Translations under genes and position numbers: made by a program
Notes under the pieces: generated by a model
Database searches by the model: none
Told to the model about the DNA's origin: nothing
Seen by the model: the letters and a program-made list of their open reading frames with translations, nothing else
Origin: Anastatus disparis
Taxonomy: Eukaryota; Arthropoda; Insecta; Hymenoptera; Eupelmidae
Reading direction: 5' to 3'
Length of the DNA: 64,000 nucleotides
Assembly (NCBI GenBank): GCA_017163975.1
Contig: JAFFSR010000244.1
Location: 11,595,501 to 11,659,500, forward strand
Shown here: one piece after another, positions 36,901 to 45,193 of the stretch
Layout of the letters: every line of letters starts with the position of its first letter
Numbering within the stretch: the stretch's first letter is position 1

Positions 36901-38013
36901 ACGAAAATACTCTGCCGCTTATGAAGACTTCAAGAAATGGCAAACAGAACAAAAAACTGATTCTTTAGATGAAAAGGTGTTTTTAGATTATTTCACCGGA
37001 TTATCCAAAATCTATGCTTCGCCAACGCTATGGACTCGATATTCAATGTTAAAGGCCACCATCAGTAATCGTGATAATGTAGATATTGGTCCGTACAAGA
37101 ATTTAATAGCCTTTCTAAAAAGCAAAAGTGTGGGGCACAAAGGAAGAAAATCAAAAGTCTTTACGTCAGCTGAAGTATTAAAATTCTGTAATGATGCTCC
37201 TGATGATATGTATTTGGTCACCAAAGTAAGTACGGCCACATATGGCTACAAATAAATTACATTAACAAACCCAAAACGTATTATATAAGAGAAGGTTTTC
37301 ACCTATTATTTCTCTTTTTCTCTCAACTTGTTACATTTGCAACCTCTTTCCTTTTTTTTGTATTAAATTTTTATAAAAATTTTTCATTTTAGGTTGCTCT
37401 TATCTTAGGCGTAACTGGTACATGTAGACGAGAAGAACTCACATATCTAACAATGAGCAATATCAAGGACCATGGTACTATGTATTTGATATCAATTCCT
37501 TCAATGAAAACTGGGGTCGAACGTTCTTTTACGGTTGTTGGAGATTTTTATAGCATATGCCAACGATACTTGAACTTAAGACCAAAGGATTGTGATACAG
37601 ATCGTGTCTTTTTAAGCTATCGTGATGGAAAATGTACAAGGCAACCAATTGGAATTAACACAATTGGTGCTATGCCTTGTCGTATTGCTTCGTTTTTGCA
37701 TTTACCTTATCCAAAATTGTATACCGGGCATTGTTTCCGTCGGACATCGGCAAAATTACTTGTTGAGAGGGGGAATAATGCCATTCTTAAGAGACGCGGT
37801 ATTAAAACAGTGAGTGATTCAGAGGAGGATTCAAGCAGTAATGAAAAAGAAGACGAAGAACAAATCACAAGCCCTACAAAAGTTTCGAAATCACTGACTT
37901 TTAATTTGATTTCTAAACGTGAAGAACTTATATCTAAGCAATTCGAAGAGCCTGCCAGTGGTTGTGTTGATCCATTAATTACGGGACAAGCATCTTGTGT
38001 AAAAGATTCTTAA
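27994..38013 (+). CDS. Gene C: 15-exon protein with three recombinase domains and two zinc-finger pairs
   Basis: In-frame exons: 27994-28443, 28521-28766, 28841-29020, 29398-29455, 29627-29724, 29852-29932, 30061-30118, 30265-30414, 30647-30802, 30881-30979, 31274-31546, 31786-32135, 32441-33320, 36891-37225, 37393-38013 (1344 aa). Order: acidic head and domain 1 (aa 1-292, HAFR, no nucleophile); acidic linker (293-525); zinc-finger pair (within 526-616); domain 2 (617 to about 880, complete catalytic set); Ser-rich linker and second finger pair (to 1026); domain 3 (1027-1344, Arg, Lys, HCFR, but no Trp or Tyr). Splice signals are GT-AG. The donors of exons 5 and 6 (GTTAAT) are weak and those exons may be optional. 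Reading through the donors of exons 11 and 13 gives short tails and stops, so shorter isoforms are possible. The 3.6-kb intron before exon 14 is full of repeats. Domesticated Crypton-derived regulator is my best reading. Confidence 0.7.
29665..30060 (+). repeat. Tandem duplication of a small exon and its intron in gene C
   Basis: Exon 5 end plus its 127-bp intron (to 29851) and exon 6 end plus its 128-bp intron (to 30060) are near copies: both encode LSS(T/P)FI(S/N)CETIKQE and end GAG before GTTAATATGAAT. The linker grew by duplicating an exon with its intron. A third, more diverged form of the same peptide (HLNCEIIKQEHD) sits in exon 8. Confidence 0.75.
31274..31546 (+). other. Gene C exon 11: zinc-finger pair (C2HC plus C2H2)
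   Basis: The first finger reads C-x2-C-x12-H-x3-C (CSRC ... HVKRC) and the second C-x2-C-x12-H-x3-H (CKLC ... HQEVH), spaced 8 residues apart. The exon is bounded by phase-1 introns on both sides. The same pair (CPKC...HIKLC and CEFC...HKRCH) follows domain 2 in exon 13. This is typical of sequence-specific nucleic acid binding; target unknown. Confidence 0.75.
31786..33320 (+). other. Gene C domain 2: the only recombinase domain here with all catalytic residues
   Basis: Exons 12 and 13. Core-binding part has KKWQ, DEKIFLEYFEDLSK and TLWARFSMLK. Catalytic residues: Arg codon 32474-32476 (GACRLEEL), Lys 32555-32557 (RTKSG), HSFR at 32777-32788, Trp in GAWKSK, and Tyr 32882-32884 (MADSYV). This is the R-K-H-R-W-Y pattern of tyrosine recombinases and is like insect CryptonI proteins. 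Whether it cuts DNA cannot be told from sequence. Confidence 0.75.
33471..34029. mobile_element. Foldback element, AGGAGAGTGT family, in gene C intron 13
   Basis: Left CAGAGTGTTTCTTTTTCGG with TGATTTTGCTCAAATT; right TTTGAGCAAAATCGGTGA...AGAAACACTCTCC. Inner arms pair too. An acceptor-like ATACAG with an open frame lies just before it (33446), but that frame runs into the element, so I skip it in the gene model. Confidence 0.75.
35340..35790. repeat. Foldback repeat in gene C intron 13
   Basis: GCACAAATTAAATGC at about 35489 pairs with GCATTTAATTTGTGC at about 35698, and CTTTTGTGGTTCAAAAG with CTTTTGAACTATTGAAGC. Blocks such as CCAAACAAC(T/G)(A/A)A(G/A)ACTCTTA are shared with the intron elements at 6949 and 21892, so it is a relative of that family. 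Around 34030-35339 there is only AT-rich DNA without a recognisable gene. Confidence 0.55.
36110..36315. repeat. Short foldback element in gene C intron 13
   Basis: Left GAGATCTCATGCCAAAATCT with CATCTGATGATATTTTT; right AAAATATCATCAGATGAG and ATTTTGGTACGAGATC. Arms of about 50 bp around a 100-bp centre. Non-coding. Confidence 0.7.
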
Positions 38014-39049
38014 TCCCGAACTTTTGTACCAAATTAAACTGCAAACAATTAGTATTTTTAATTTCAATTTAATAAGTTATAGAGTTTCTATTGACATAAA
38101 CGAAAAATTTTCAAAGATATAAAAAGTTCAGTAAATATTGTTTATTTACTTTATAATACTAAAATAAATTATTGTTTTTATAATATTGACAACGTAAAAT
38201 TAAGATAGATATTAGTATAATTAAAATAAATATCAAGTTAAAGATGAAAAATATATAATAATTACATTTTTTGATAAATTATTGTCTTTTTCATTTAACC
38301 CTATTCCTCCAACTTTGTTTGGATCAATATCTTTACAGAAAGTGAAATATATTACATAATATTTATAACAGTAAAATGTGCCTTAGAACTTTGTTATTTT
38401 AAACGTAAAATTATGCACACACTTATTATACGGGTGAACAGAGATACAAATTTTATAGACCTTAATTTTAGTTTTATACTGAATCAAAGTGGATTTTTTT
38501 TGTAATATAGCAGTAGATCACGAATATTAATAAATTATTATTAAAAATGAAAAAAGTATAAAATAGATAATATTCAAAGTAATGGATGCATAAGAAGAAG
38601 ACCATATAATGTTAGCAAAATAAAATAAATAAAATTAGCAGTTGTAAATAATTTTAATCAGATAACGTAATATATAGTCTCAGGGTGATAAATATAAAGA
38701 AAGAATCAATAGAAATATAAAAATAAATAAATATGAATAGAATTTAATTTATTAATAATACAGCAAAATATATTTTTAATGTAAACAAAGGAAATTAATT
38801 TTTATATTAAGAAATAAATGACTTTCTAAAAAATGTAACTAATTTTGTTCATATTTGAGTAAATGCTCGTTGAAAAATTATACTATTAAAATAATTACAC
38901 TGTAAAAAATTTTGTGCAATTCGCAAAAAATATTTTCGTCGAAAATTTTGGTGATAAAATTGTACTCAAGTACCTAAAATTAAAATAAATTTTTTTTCTA
39001 ATTTAGAAAAAAAAATGTACTTTTTGGAATGGCAGGATTTTAATCCAAG
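38014..39049 (+). other. 3' flank of gene C
   Basis: Positions 38014-38345 match the 3' flank at 100-480. The remainder is AT-rich without an open frame or repeat that I recognise. It ends where similarity to the ionotropic receptor genes begins. Confidence 0.4.
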
Positions 39050-39615
39050 CCGACGAAATTCAGTTATAGTATATTCTTACAACCCATCCAGTAACGATTA
39101 TAAAAAGAATCAACATGTATTCAAGTAATACTAAATTATTTATTAATAATTTAAGAAATTTAAACGGATATAGATTATTTAGTGGAATGACGATAAATGA
39201 AGTCAGGATTATCAGAAACGAAAAATATGGCAATGATATTTGGCCTCCAGTATGTGCAAAAACATTAGCTCAAATTCTGAACTATACATTGGTTGTCAAA
39301 GTTCCAAATGATATCATGCAGTTTAATAGTATAATTTTTCAAAATTTTGGAAGCATTAAAAAATGGAAAAATTGATTTTTCAACAAACTTGAAGATTTTG
39401 GATATCAAATCATTGAATTACATATTTTGGTTTGTAGTGTGATTGTATTGTAATGTAGTTATTCTGATTTTATTTTTGCCCGTAATCATTCTAATACTTA
39501 CGAAATATTTATTAAAATTCAATCAATTTTTTTGAAAATTTATGAATGTAATGTAGATTTTACTTAATGCAATTTCTATAACCATACTACCCGCAAATAA
39601 AAGTGAAGAGTGAAT
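39050..39615 (+). pseudogene. Decayed ionotropic receptor copy
   Basis: Matches 41560-42170 of the intact receptor gene. Recognisable pieces are YSYNPSSNDYKKNQ, then NTKLFINNLRNLNGYR (39129-39177), YGNDIWP with the following VCGIDISI block deleted, LAQILNYTLVVKVP, and the first membrane segment and the region after it in other frames. It has several frame breaks and stops, and neither the N-terminal nor the C-terminal third. Non-functional relic. Confidence 0.8.
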
Positions 39616-39805
39616 TTTTTGTCAGAAATGTTTGTTGGAACGTTTTTAATGATGCTATTTTTGTAAATAAAGAAGTTTGAAATGATCGTTTTGATGTGTT
39701 CTGAGTTAAGAGCTTCTAATTTAAGAATAGTGCTAGCAATATTGATGCTGTGCGTGAGTATACGATTTGATTTTTGTCTGTATTTTTAACCATATCGATG
39801 GTATT

Positions 39806-40301
39806 CCCTGACAGAAAAACGTAAATGTTATTTTGAAATATTGTTTATTATTTTCTGTAAATTACTTTTATTTATTGCTATCTTTTGTTATTTTCTATTA
39901 TTTTCTGTTATTTTTTTTCTGAATTTGGATATTTTAACGAAAAAATAAGAGATAATATAAAATAATATAACAAAGTTTAATAAACATTAATTTTGAATAA
40001 CAAAACGAAATAAAAATTAAATTCAAATAACAAAATCTAATATAAAAATAGCACAAAATAACACGAATCAACAGAAAATTTTAATGCTATTTTCTGTTAT
40101 AATTTATTATACATTGTTATTTGAAACTAATTTTTATTATTTTTCCGTTATTTTTTGATATTATATATTATGTTTTGTTATTTTTGATATTTCATATTAT
40201 TGTATTTTTCGTTATTTTCTGTTATTTTTTTTGTTAAAGTTTCAACTTACAGAAAATAATAAAAATTATCTCAAAATAACATTTACATTTTTCTGCCAGG
40301 G
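39806..40301. mobile_element. Foldback element with CCCTGRCAGAAAAA ends
   Basis: Left CCCTGACAGAAAAACGTAAA and right TTTACATTTTTCTGCCAGGG mirror each other, continuing with ATGTTATTTTGA and TCAAAATAACAT. The inner part is rich in short TTATTTTCTGTTATTTT units and their complements. It lies between the receptor relic and the intact receptor gene. Non-coding. Confidence 0.8.
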
Positions 40302-40950
40302 TTGCTCGGACAAGGAAAAATCGTTTTCCTTGTAAAAAGTATAGCATATATTTTTATTAACTTAAATTTTCTGTGTACAAAATATGTACTTTATTATGAA
40401 AATTATCTCATAACCTAGAACACATTATATCATTTAAAATATTATATTATTCATACATTTTTGTGTTGAAATTCTTATTTTTAAATTTACATAAATATTA
40501 GTAAATTTTATGACGAAAAATTGTATGTCTCACCTGAATGATTTGTGTGTTAAAATTACAAAAATATTTTTACAGTAGTTAACAATGTTTTAAAATTTAA
40601 ATGTGCGAAGAAAAAATTACTGCTTATACAGAATTTTGTAAACTTATTTCACTAATAATCTATTTCAGTGTCTTAAATTAATATCAATACATTACCCGAA
40701 AAATTGATTGTTCGTAAGACCGTTTTCAGTTGAATTCACACTTTTAGTTTATGATAATAATAAAAACATACAAATGTTATACTTTTTTAATGACTTGAAA
40801 AATTTTACATAAATTTGTTATATATTCACTATTTAAGATAAAATGCAGCAAGCGTTTATTAGTGCCTAATACCTTCTTATTTGAAATAGTATATGGTTTC
40901 CGTTTTTTTAAAAATCCTCTATTTTATTTTATTTAATCTAAAGAAATTAT

Positions 40951-42906
40951 ATGAGTGACTTTGTGTTCATCACAATGAATCTGAGTTTATATTTTATAAC
41001 TGTCTTAATTATATTTCTAAGATTTGATATTATTCAAACACTAAAAGAAGATGATTTAATGAAAAAAATTTTAACTATTAGTGAAAAAATAACGACTGAA
41101 GCAAATAAAGTCATAATTATCAATCAGCTTAATGCAGATTATTCACAATGGTTTAAAAAGTTGTTACTTCATCTTATTTCAAATGTTTCATCTTGTATTA
41201 TAAATACGCGTGAATTAAAATCACCGATAAAAAAAAATATTTTTAATTTGGAAAAATTTCTTTCCTTACGATCCATGGAAGTTTCTACATTTATAATTTT
41301 TTCCTTAAACAATAATCCACAAAAAATATATGTAAAACTTAAAAAATATATTATTTTTCTGAATTTATCTTTACATCGAGTCATGATGAGACCAAAATGT
41401 ATATTTATCATTTCCAATATAGAAGAAAAAATGAATCTTTATAGGTTCCTTAAATTTGCTTGGACTTACAAATTTTTAAATATCGTTGTTATTGAAATTT
41501 TTGAAAATAAAAGAAACAATACTTTATTAAATATTAGAAGTACAATTTCAGATTTAATAGTCCATTCTTACAACCCATTCAGTGATGATTATAAAAAAAA
41601 TCAATATTCAAATAATACTAAATTATTTATTAATGATTTACGAAATTTAAATGGATACAAATTATATACTGGAATGACGATTAATGATGTCAGAATTATG
41701 AGGAATGAAAAATATCATGGTAATGATATTTGGCATGCAGTATGTGGAATAGATATATCTATTGCAAAGGCATTAGCTCAAATTATGAACTATACATTGG
41801 TTGTCAGAGTTCCGAATAATGTAATGCATTTAAATAAAATTTCTCACGTAGATATTTGGAAAGCATTAAAAAATGAAAAAATTGATATTTCAACAAACTT
41901 TTTTATTGCCAGTTTAACTCCTGAAAATTTTGGTCATCAAATGATTGAGTTGCATATTTTTGCTTGTAGGGTATTCATTATTAAACAACTGGGAATACAG
42001 AAATATAAAACTTCTTTCAATAATGTAATTATTCTGATTTTATTTTTGCCTATAATCACATCAGTACTTACAAAATATTTATTAAAATTCAATCAACGTT
42101 TTTGGAACTTTCTGAATATAATGTATATTTTACTTGGGAATCCTATAACCATACTACCCGCAAAAAAAAGTGAAAGATGTTTATACATTAGTCTTTTCTT
42201 GATATCTTTTGCATTTTCGGCTGAGATTTCAGAAATAATGATAAATATGTACTATGTTCAAACAAAATTTACTGATATTCGTACATTAGAAGATTTGCTT
42301 GATCATGGAATCATTCCCTCAGTAACAGCGAGTACTAGATATTTTTTAGAATTATTTTACAATAGCTCTTTTAATTTCATGAAAATTATTCATAAACAAA
42401 AAGAAAATCTTACAACTGAAAGCTGCTTAACTTCTTTATTTCAAAATTACAATGAAATAGAAGGATGTGAATTATCTAGTGAATTGATAACACCTTTGAA
42501 AATCAAATTATCGGGGAAAAATCAAAACTTTAGATTTATTATTGTAGAAGAACCCTTGATATGCGGCCGATTGACATTATATTTTGCAAACAAATCACCT
42601 TACACTCAACATTTCACAAAAATGTTAAGACAATTTTTTGAACACGGTTTCATGAAATTTTGGTTGGATAATAATAGATGTCAATCAAAATATTTAAAAA
42701 TGATTAAAATAAATAATGATTATGAGAAATTAAAAATGTTTCCAAAACTTCTGTCTTTTCTTCTTATTAGTTATTTTATTGCGTTCATTGTATTATTGCA
42801 GGAAATTTTATGTGATTTATATGAAATCAAACTTTTAAGTATTTTTCCAAGTATAAATATCAAAATTATTCGTTTCATGAAAGCATTACGAAAAATATAT
42901 GAATAA
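40951..42906 (+). CDS. Divergent ionotropic receptor (IR), intact single-exon gene
   Basis: 651 aa in one exon. The N-terminus is hydrophobic (NLSLYFITVLIIFL); ATG at 40975, nine codons after the first, may be the true start as it gives a cleaner signal peptide. An extracellular N-terminal region is followed by an S1-like ligand-binding half (aa about 233-330, with GIDISIAKALAQIMNYTL), a first membrane segment (about 357-378), a pore-loop region, a second membrane segment (about 410-430), an S2-like half (to about 595) and a third membrane segment (about 600-620), then a short tail. This is the layout of insect chemosensory IRs, ligand-gated cation channels in sensory neuron membranes. Sequence is very divergent, so ligand and orthologue are unknown. 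The region about 40500-40950 upstream is shared with the pseudogene at 57393. Confidence 0.75.
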   Translation: MSDFVFITMNLSLYFITVLIIFLRFDIIQTLKEDDLMKKILTISEKITTEANKVIIINQLNADYSQWFKKLLLHLISNVSSCIINTRELKSPIKKNIFNLEKFLSLRSMEVSTFIIFSLNNNPQKIYVKLKKYIIFLNLSLHRVMMRPKCIFIISNIEEKMNLYRFLKFAWTYKFLNIVVIEIFENKRNNTLLNIRSTISDLIVHSYNPFSDDYKKNQYSNNTKLFINDLRNLNGYKLYTGMTINDVRIMRNEKYHGNDIWHAVCGIDISIAKALAQIMNYTLVVRVPNNVMHLNKISHVDIWKALKNEKIDISTNFFIASLTPENFGHQMIELHIFACRVFIIKQLGIQKYKTSFNNVIILILFLPIITSVLTKYLLKFNQRFWNFLNIMYILLGNPITILPAKKSERCLYISLFLISFAFSAEISEIMINMYYVQTKFTDIRTLEDLLDHGIIPSVTASTRYFLELFYNSSFNFMKIIHKQKENLTTESCLTSLFQNYNEIEGCELSSELITPLKIKLSGKNQNFRFIIVEEPLICGRLTLYFANKSPYTQHFTKMLRQFFEHGFMKFWLDNNRCQSKYLKMIKINNDYEKLKMFPKLLSFLLISYFIAFIVLLQEILCDLYEIKLLSIFPSINIKIIRFMKALRKIYE

Positions 42907-43197
42907 TAATGAAAATTATATAAATTTACTTTTCCATACAAAATAATAAATAATTAAAAAATGTAATTTATGCAATTTTTTTGTACAAAATAAATGTTAT
43001 AAGAATAGTAAAATTAAAAATTGGTATGTTTGTATTTTATAAACACTAAAATATATTGCATCTATGTTGTTATTATATATTGAAGAGAAATAAATAAATT
43101 GTATCATACCATTCTATTATTATATTTCCTATGACACAATTGTATTATCTTAGAATATCAATAATCACTCTTAGAATATTAATATTCAATCTGACGA
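42907..43197 (+). other. 3' flank of the receptor gene
   Basis: Contains several AATAAA-like words (for example near 42945 and 43090) that could end the transcript. No other feature seen. Confidence 0.35.
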
Positions 43198-44161
43198 AGA
43201 GAGTGTCAAGGTATTAGGACGCAGATTTTGCTCAAATTTTGGGAGATGATTTTGGATGTAAAAACATGAAAAAAGCCAAGGTACTAGGCTCTAACACTCA
43301 ATATTTCTCTAATTACAGATAATTAAAGAAAATCACTATAAAAGTTACTAGACTTTCAAACGCTTATAGTTTTTAAGCATTATTAGCTAGAAGCTCAAAA
43401 CTGTTTTTAAAAGAAAGTTGAGCTCAAATTCTTTCAAAGTAGTAATTACAGTATATGAAAATATTATTTTTTTCCAAAGTTATACAGCTATAAAAATTTA
43501 ATCAAATGTTAGCATTCATTATTAATTAAGTTTATGAAGAGGCGTCCGTGGCTCAGTCGGCTAAGGCGCGCGCCTAGACGGCTGAAACTCGTTCGTTCTC
43601 GAGGTAGTGGGTTCAAATCCCCGTCAGATCGAGAAATTATCGGTGGCATTTTAACACATGTCGCCGGTTTTTTTCGGGGCGGGAATTTGCTTGCTGACTG
43701 ACAACAAGAAAAAACATTGAACATCCACCGTTTTTTCACGAGTTCCAAAACTACAGTACCAAAATGTTTACAGTCGCTAATACCCATCATGGGGGACGCG
43801 ACTTTAAATAACCAAATAATAAAAAAAAAAAAAAGTTTATGAAGAGGAATTTTAAATCCATTTTTCATTGTTCTATAACTTTGGAAAAAAATAATATTTT
43901 CATATACTGTAATTACTACTTTGAAAGAATTTGTACTCAGCTTTCATTTAAAAACAGTTTTGAGCTTATAGCTATTAATGCTTAAGAACTATAAGCGTTT
44001 GAAAGTCTAGTAATTTTTATAGTGATTTTCTTTAATTGCCTATAACTAAAGAAACATTGAGCATTAGAATCTAATACTTTGGCTTTTTTCATATTTTTAC
44101 ATCTAAAATTATTTCCAAAAATTTGAGCAAAATCTGCGTTCCAATACCCTGACACTCTCCT
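43198..44161. mobile_element. Foldback element, AGGAGAGTGT family, split by a SINE
   Basis: Left GAGAGTGTCAAGGTATTAGG with CGCAGATTTTGCTCAAATTT; right AAATTTGAGCAAAATCTGCG...ACCCTGACACTCTCC. Inner arms pair closely (ACTTTCAAACGCTTATAG with CTATAAGCGTTTGAAAGT). The SINE at 43543-43832 sits at the centre of the hairpin. Positions 44162-44686 after it hold no recognisable feature. Confidence 0.85.
43543..43832 (+). repeat. Complete tRNA-derived SINE with target duplication
   Basis: Starts CGTCCGTGGCTCAGTCGG (A-box TGGCTCAGTCGG) and has B-box GGGTTCAAATCCC near 43610, a CG-rich body and a 14-bp poly(A) end. Flanking 15-bp repeats AAGTTTATGAAGAGG at 43528-43542 and 43833-43847 are the target duplication. 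Exact duplication and intact tail point to recent LINE-driven insertion. It belongs to a different SINE family from 15675. Confidence 0.9.
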
Positions 44162-44686
44162 TTATTAAATTTTTCATTATTAAAAAAACATATCCTCGAT
44201 CCAATTCTTACATTGTCCGAAAAAATTTATCTTCCAATTTTTCGAATTGGTCGTTGACCATCCAAAATTTATTTTGAAATTAGTACCTGACATTTATTTC
44301 AATAAGAATCTTTAATGCAAAAATGTAAAATACTTCTCAATGAAGAAAAGTATTGTGTAAACGTAGATAATATATAATAAAGTCATCTGACTGAAGAGTA
44401 TATATGATCAGTTAAGTTTATATATAGTAAAAAATCTTTTGTATTTTCATGGATTCAATATTTAAAAGCAAACAAGTGTGTATCATTAACCAAAACTTTC
44501 GTTTATGATATTTTCATAATATTTTGGTATTTTACGAATTATTGTAAATTAAACAAACATTATACAGTTGCTTCTCTAAGCGAATGCAAAATGTAAACGC
44601 TTTATTTAACCCTATTGAAAGTCCGCGATCCAAAAAGCCAAATAAAATATATTTAATTTATAATAATCGAATGAAAATCAAATATC

Positions 44687-44691
44687 AATTC
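44687..44691. repeat. Target site duplication AATTC, left
   Basis: AATTC directly precedes the left LTR; the same five bases follow the right LTR at 51115-51119. Five bases is usual for BEL/Pao. Confidence 0.9.
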
Positions 44692-45136
44692 TGTTAAATT
44701 TGTTGGACGGGAATATTATAAAAATGAATTAAATACTCGCTTGAATTTAAGAGATAAAAATACTTTATTAAGAAAACAGAAATAGAAATAAAGTGTACGA
44801 CAAATACAAGTAAACACTCTCTTCGGTGATCTATACAAGACTGAGGACTATGCGTCTCTCAAACTACTTCCTAACTTCGTACACTCTAAATTAAACATAC
44901 CTGAATTTTGCGCATCGATATTAATTTTATTACTGGAAAACCCCGGCAAATACGTACATGAAAATCTGCAATTGCTGTAGGACGAGCACGTATACAATAT
45001 TAACGGTACATGCAATAAAAATAATAATACATAAGTTTTACAATTATCTCATCCTTAAGCAATTTACTTTTATAACTTGGGTTTTTCCTTTTTTCCCTCT
45101 TTTAATCCCTTACTATTTTTCGTCTTATATTCAACA
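44692..45136 (-). repeat. 3' LTR of the BEL/Pao element
   Basis: On the minus strand it starts TGTTGAATATAAGACG and ends GTCCAACAAATTTAACA. Same length and, by eye, same sequence as 50670-51114. Confidence 0.95.
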
Positions 45137-45146
45137 TCCTCCCACC
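45137..45146 (-). other. Polypurine tract of the BEL/Pao element
   Basis: Minus strand GGTGGGAGGA directly before the 3' LTR, the place and composition expected for plus-strand DNA priming. Confidence 0.8.
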
Positions 45147-45193
45147 ATTAAAATGAGGGTTTCCATCATTTTAATACAAACTAAAATTATCTT

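Noticed and set aside
1..38013. Integrated wasp-virus (bracovirus or nudivirus) integrase genes
   Set aside because: The recombinase modules resemble insect Crypton proteins, contain multiple introns, and no other viral gene or segment junction is visible.
39115..39375. 86-residue ORF as a small receptor-like gene
   Set aside because: It is the readable part of a decayed receptor copy that continues in other frames on both sides.
43543..43640. A functional tRNA gene
   Set aside because: A and B boxes are present but the arms do not form a proper cloverleaf, and the unit continues into a SINE body with poly(A) and target duplication.
43509..43868. 119-residue ORF on the minus strand
   Set aside because: It runs through the SINE and its flanks; the pol III boxes, poly(A) and target duplication explain the sequence.
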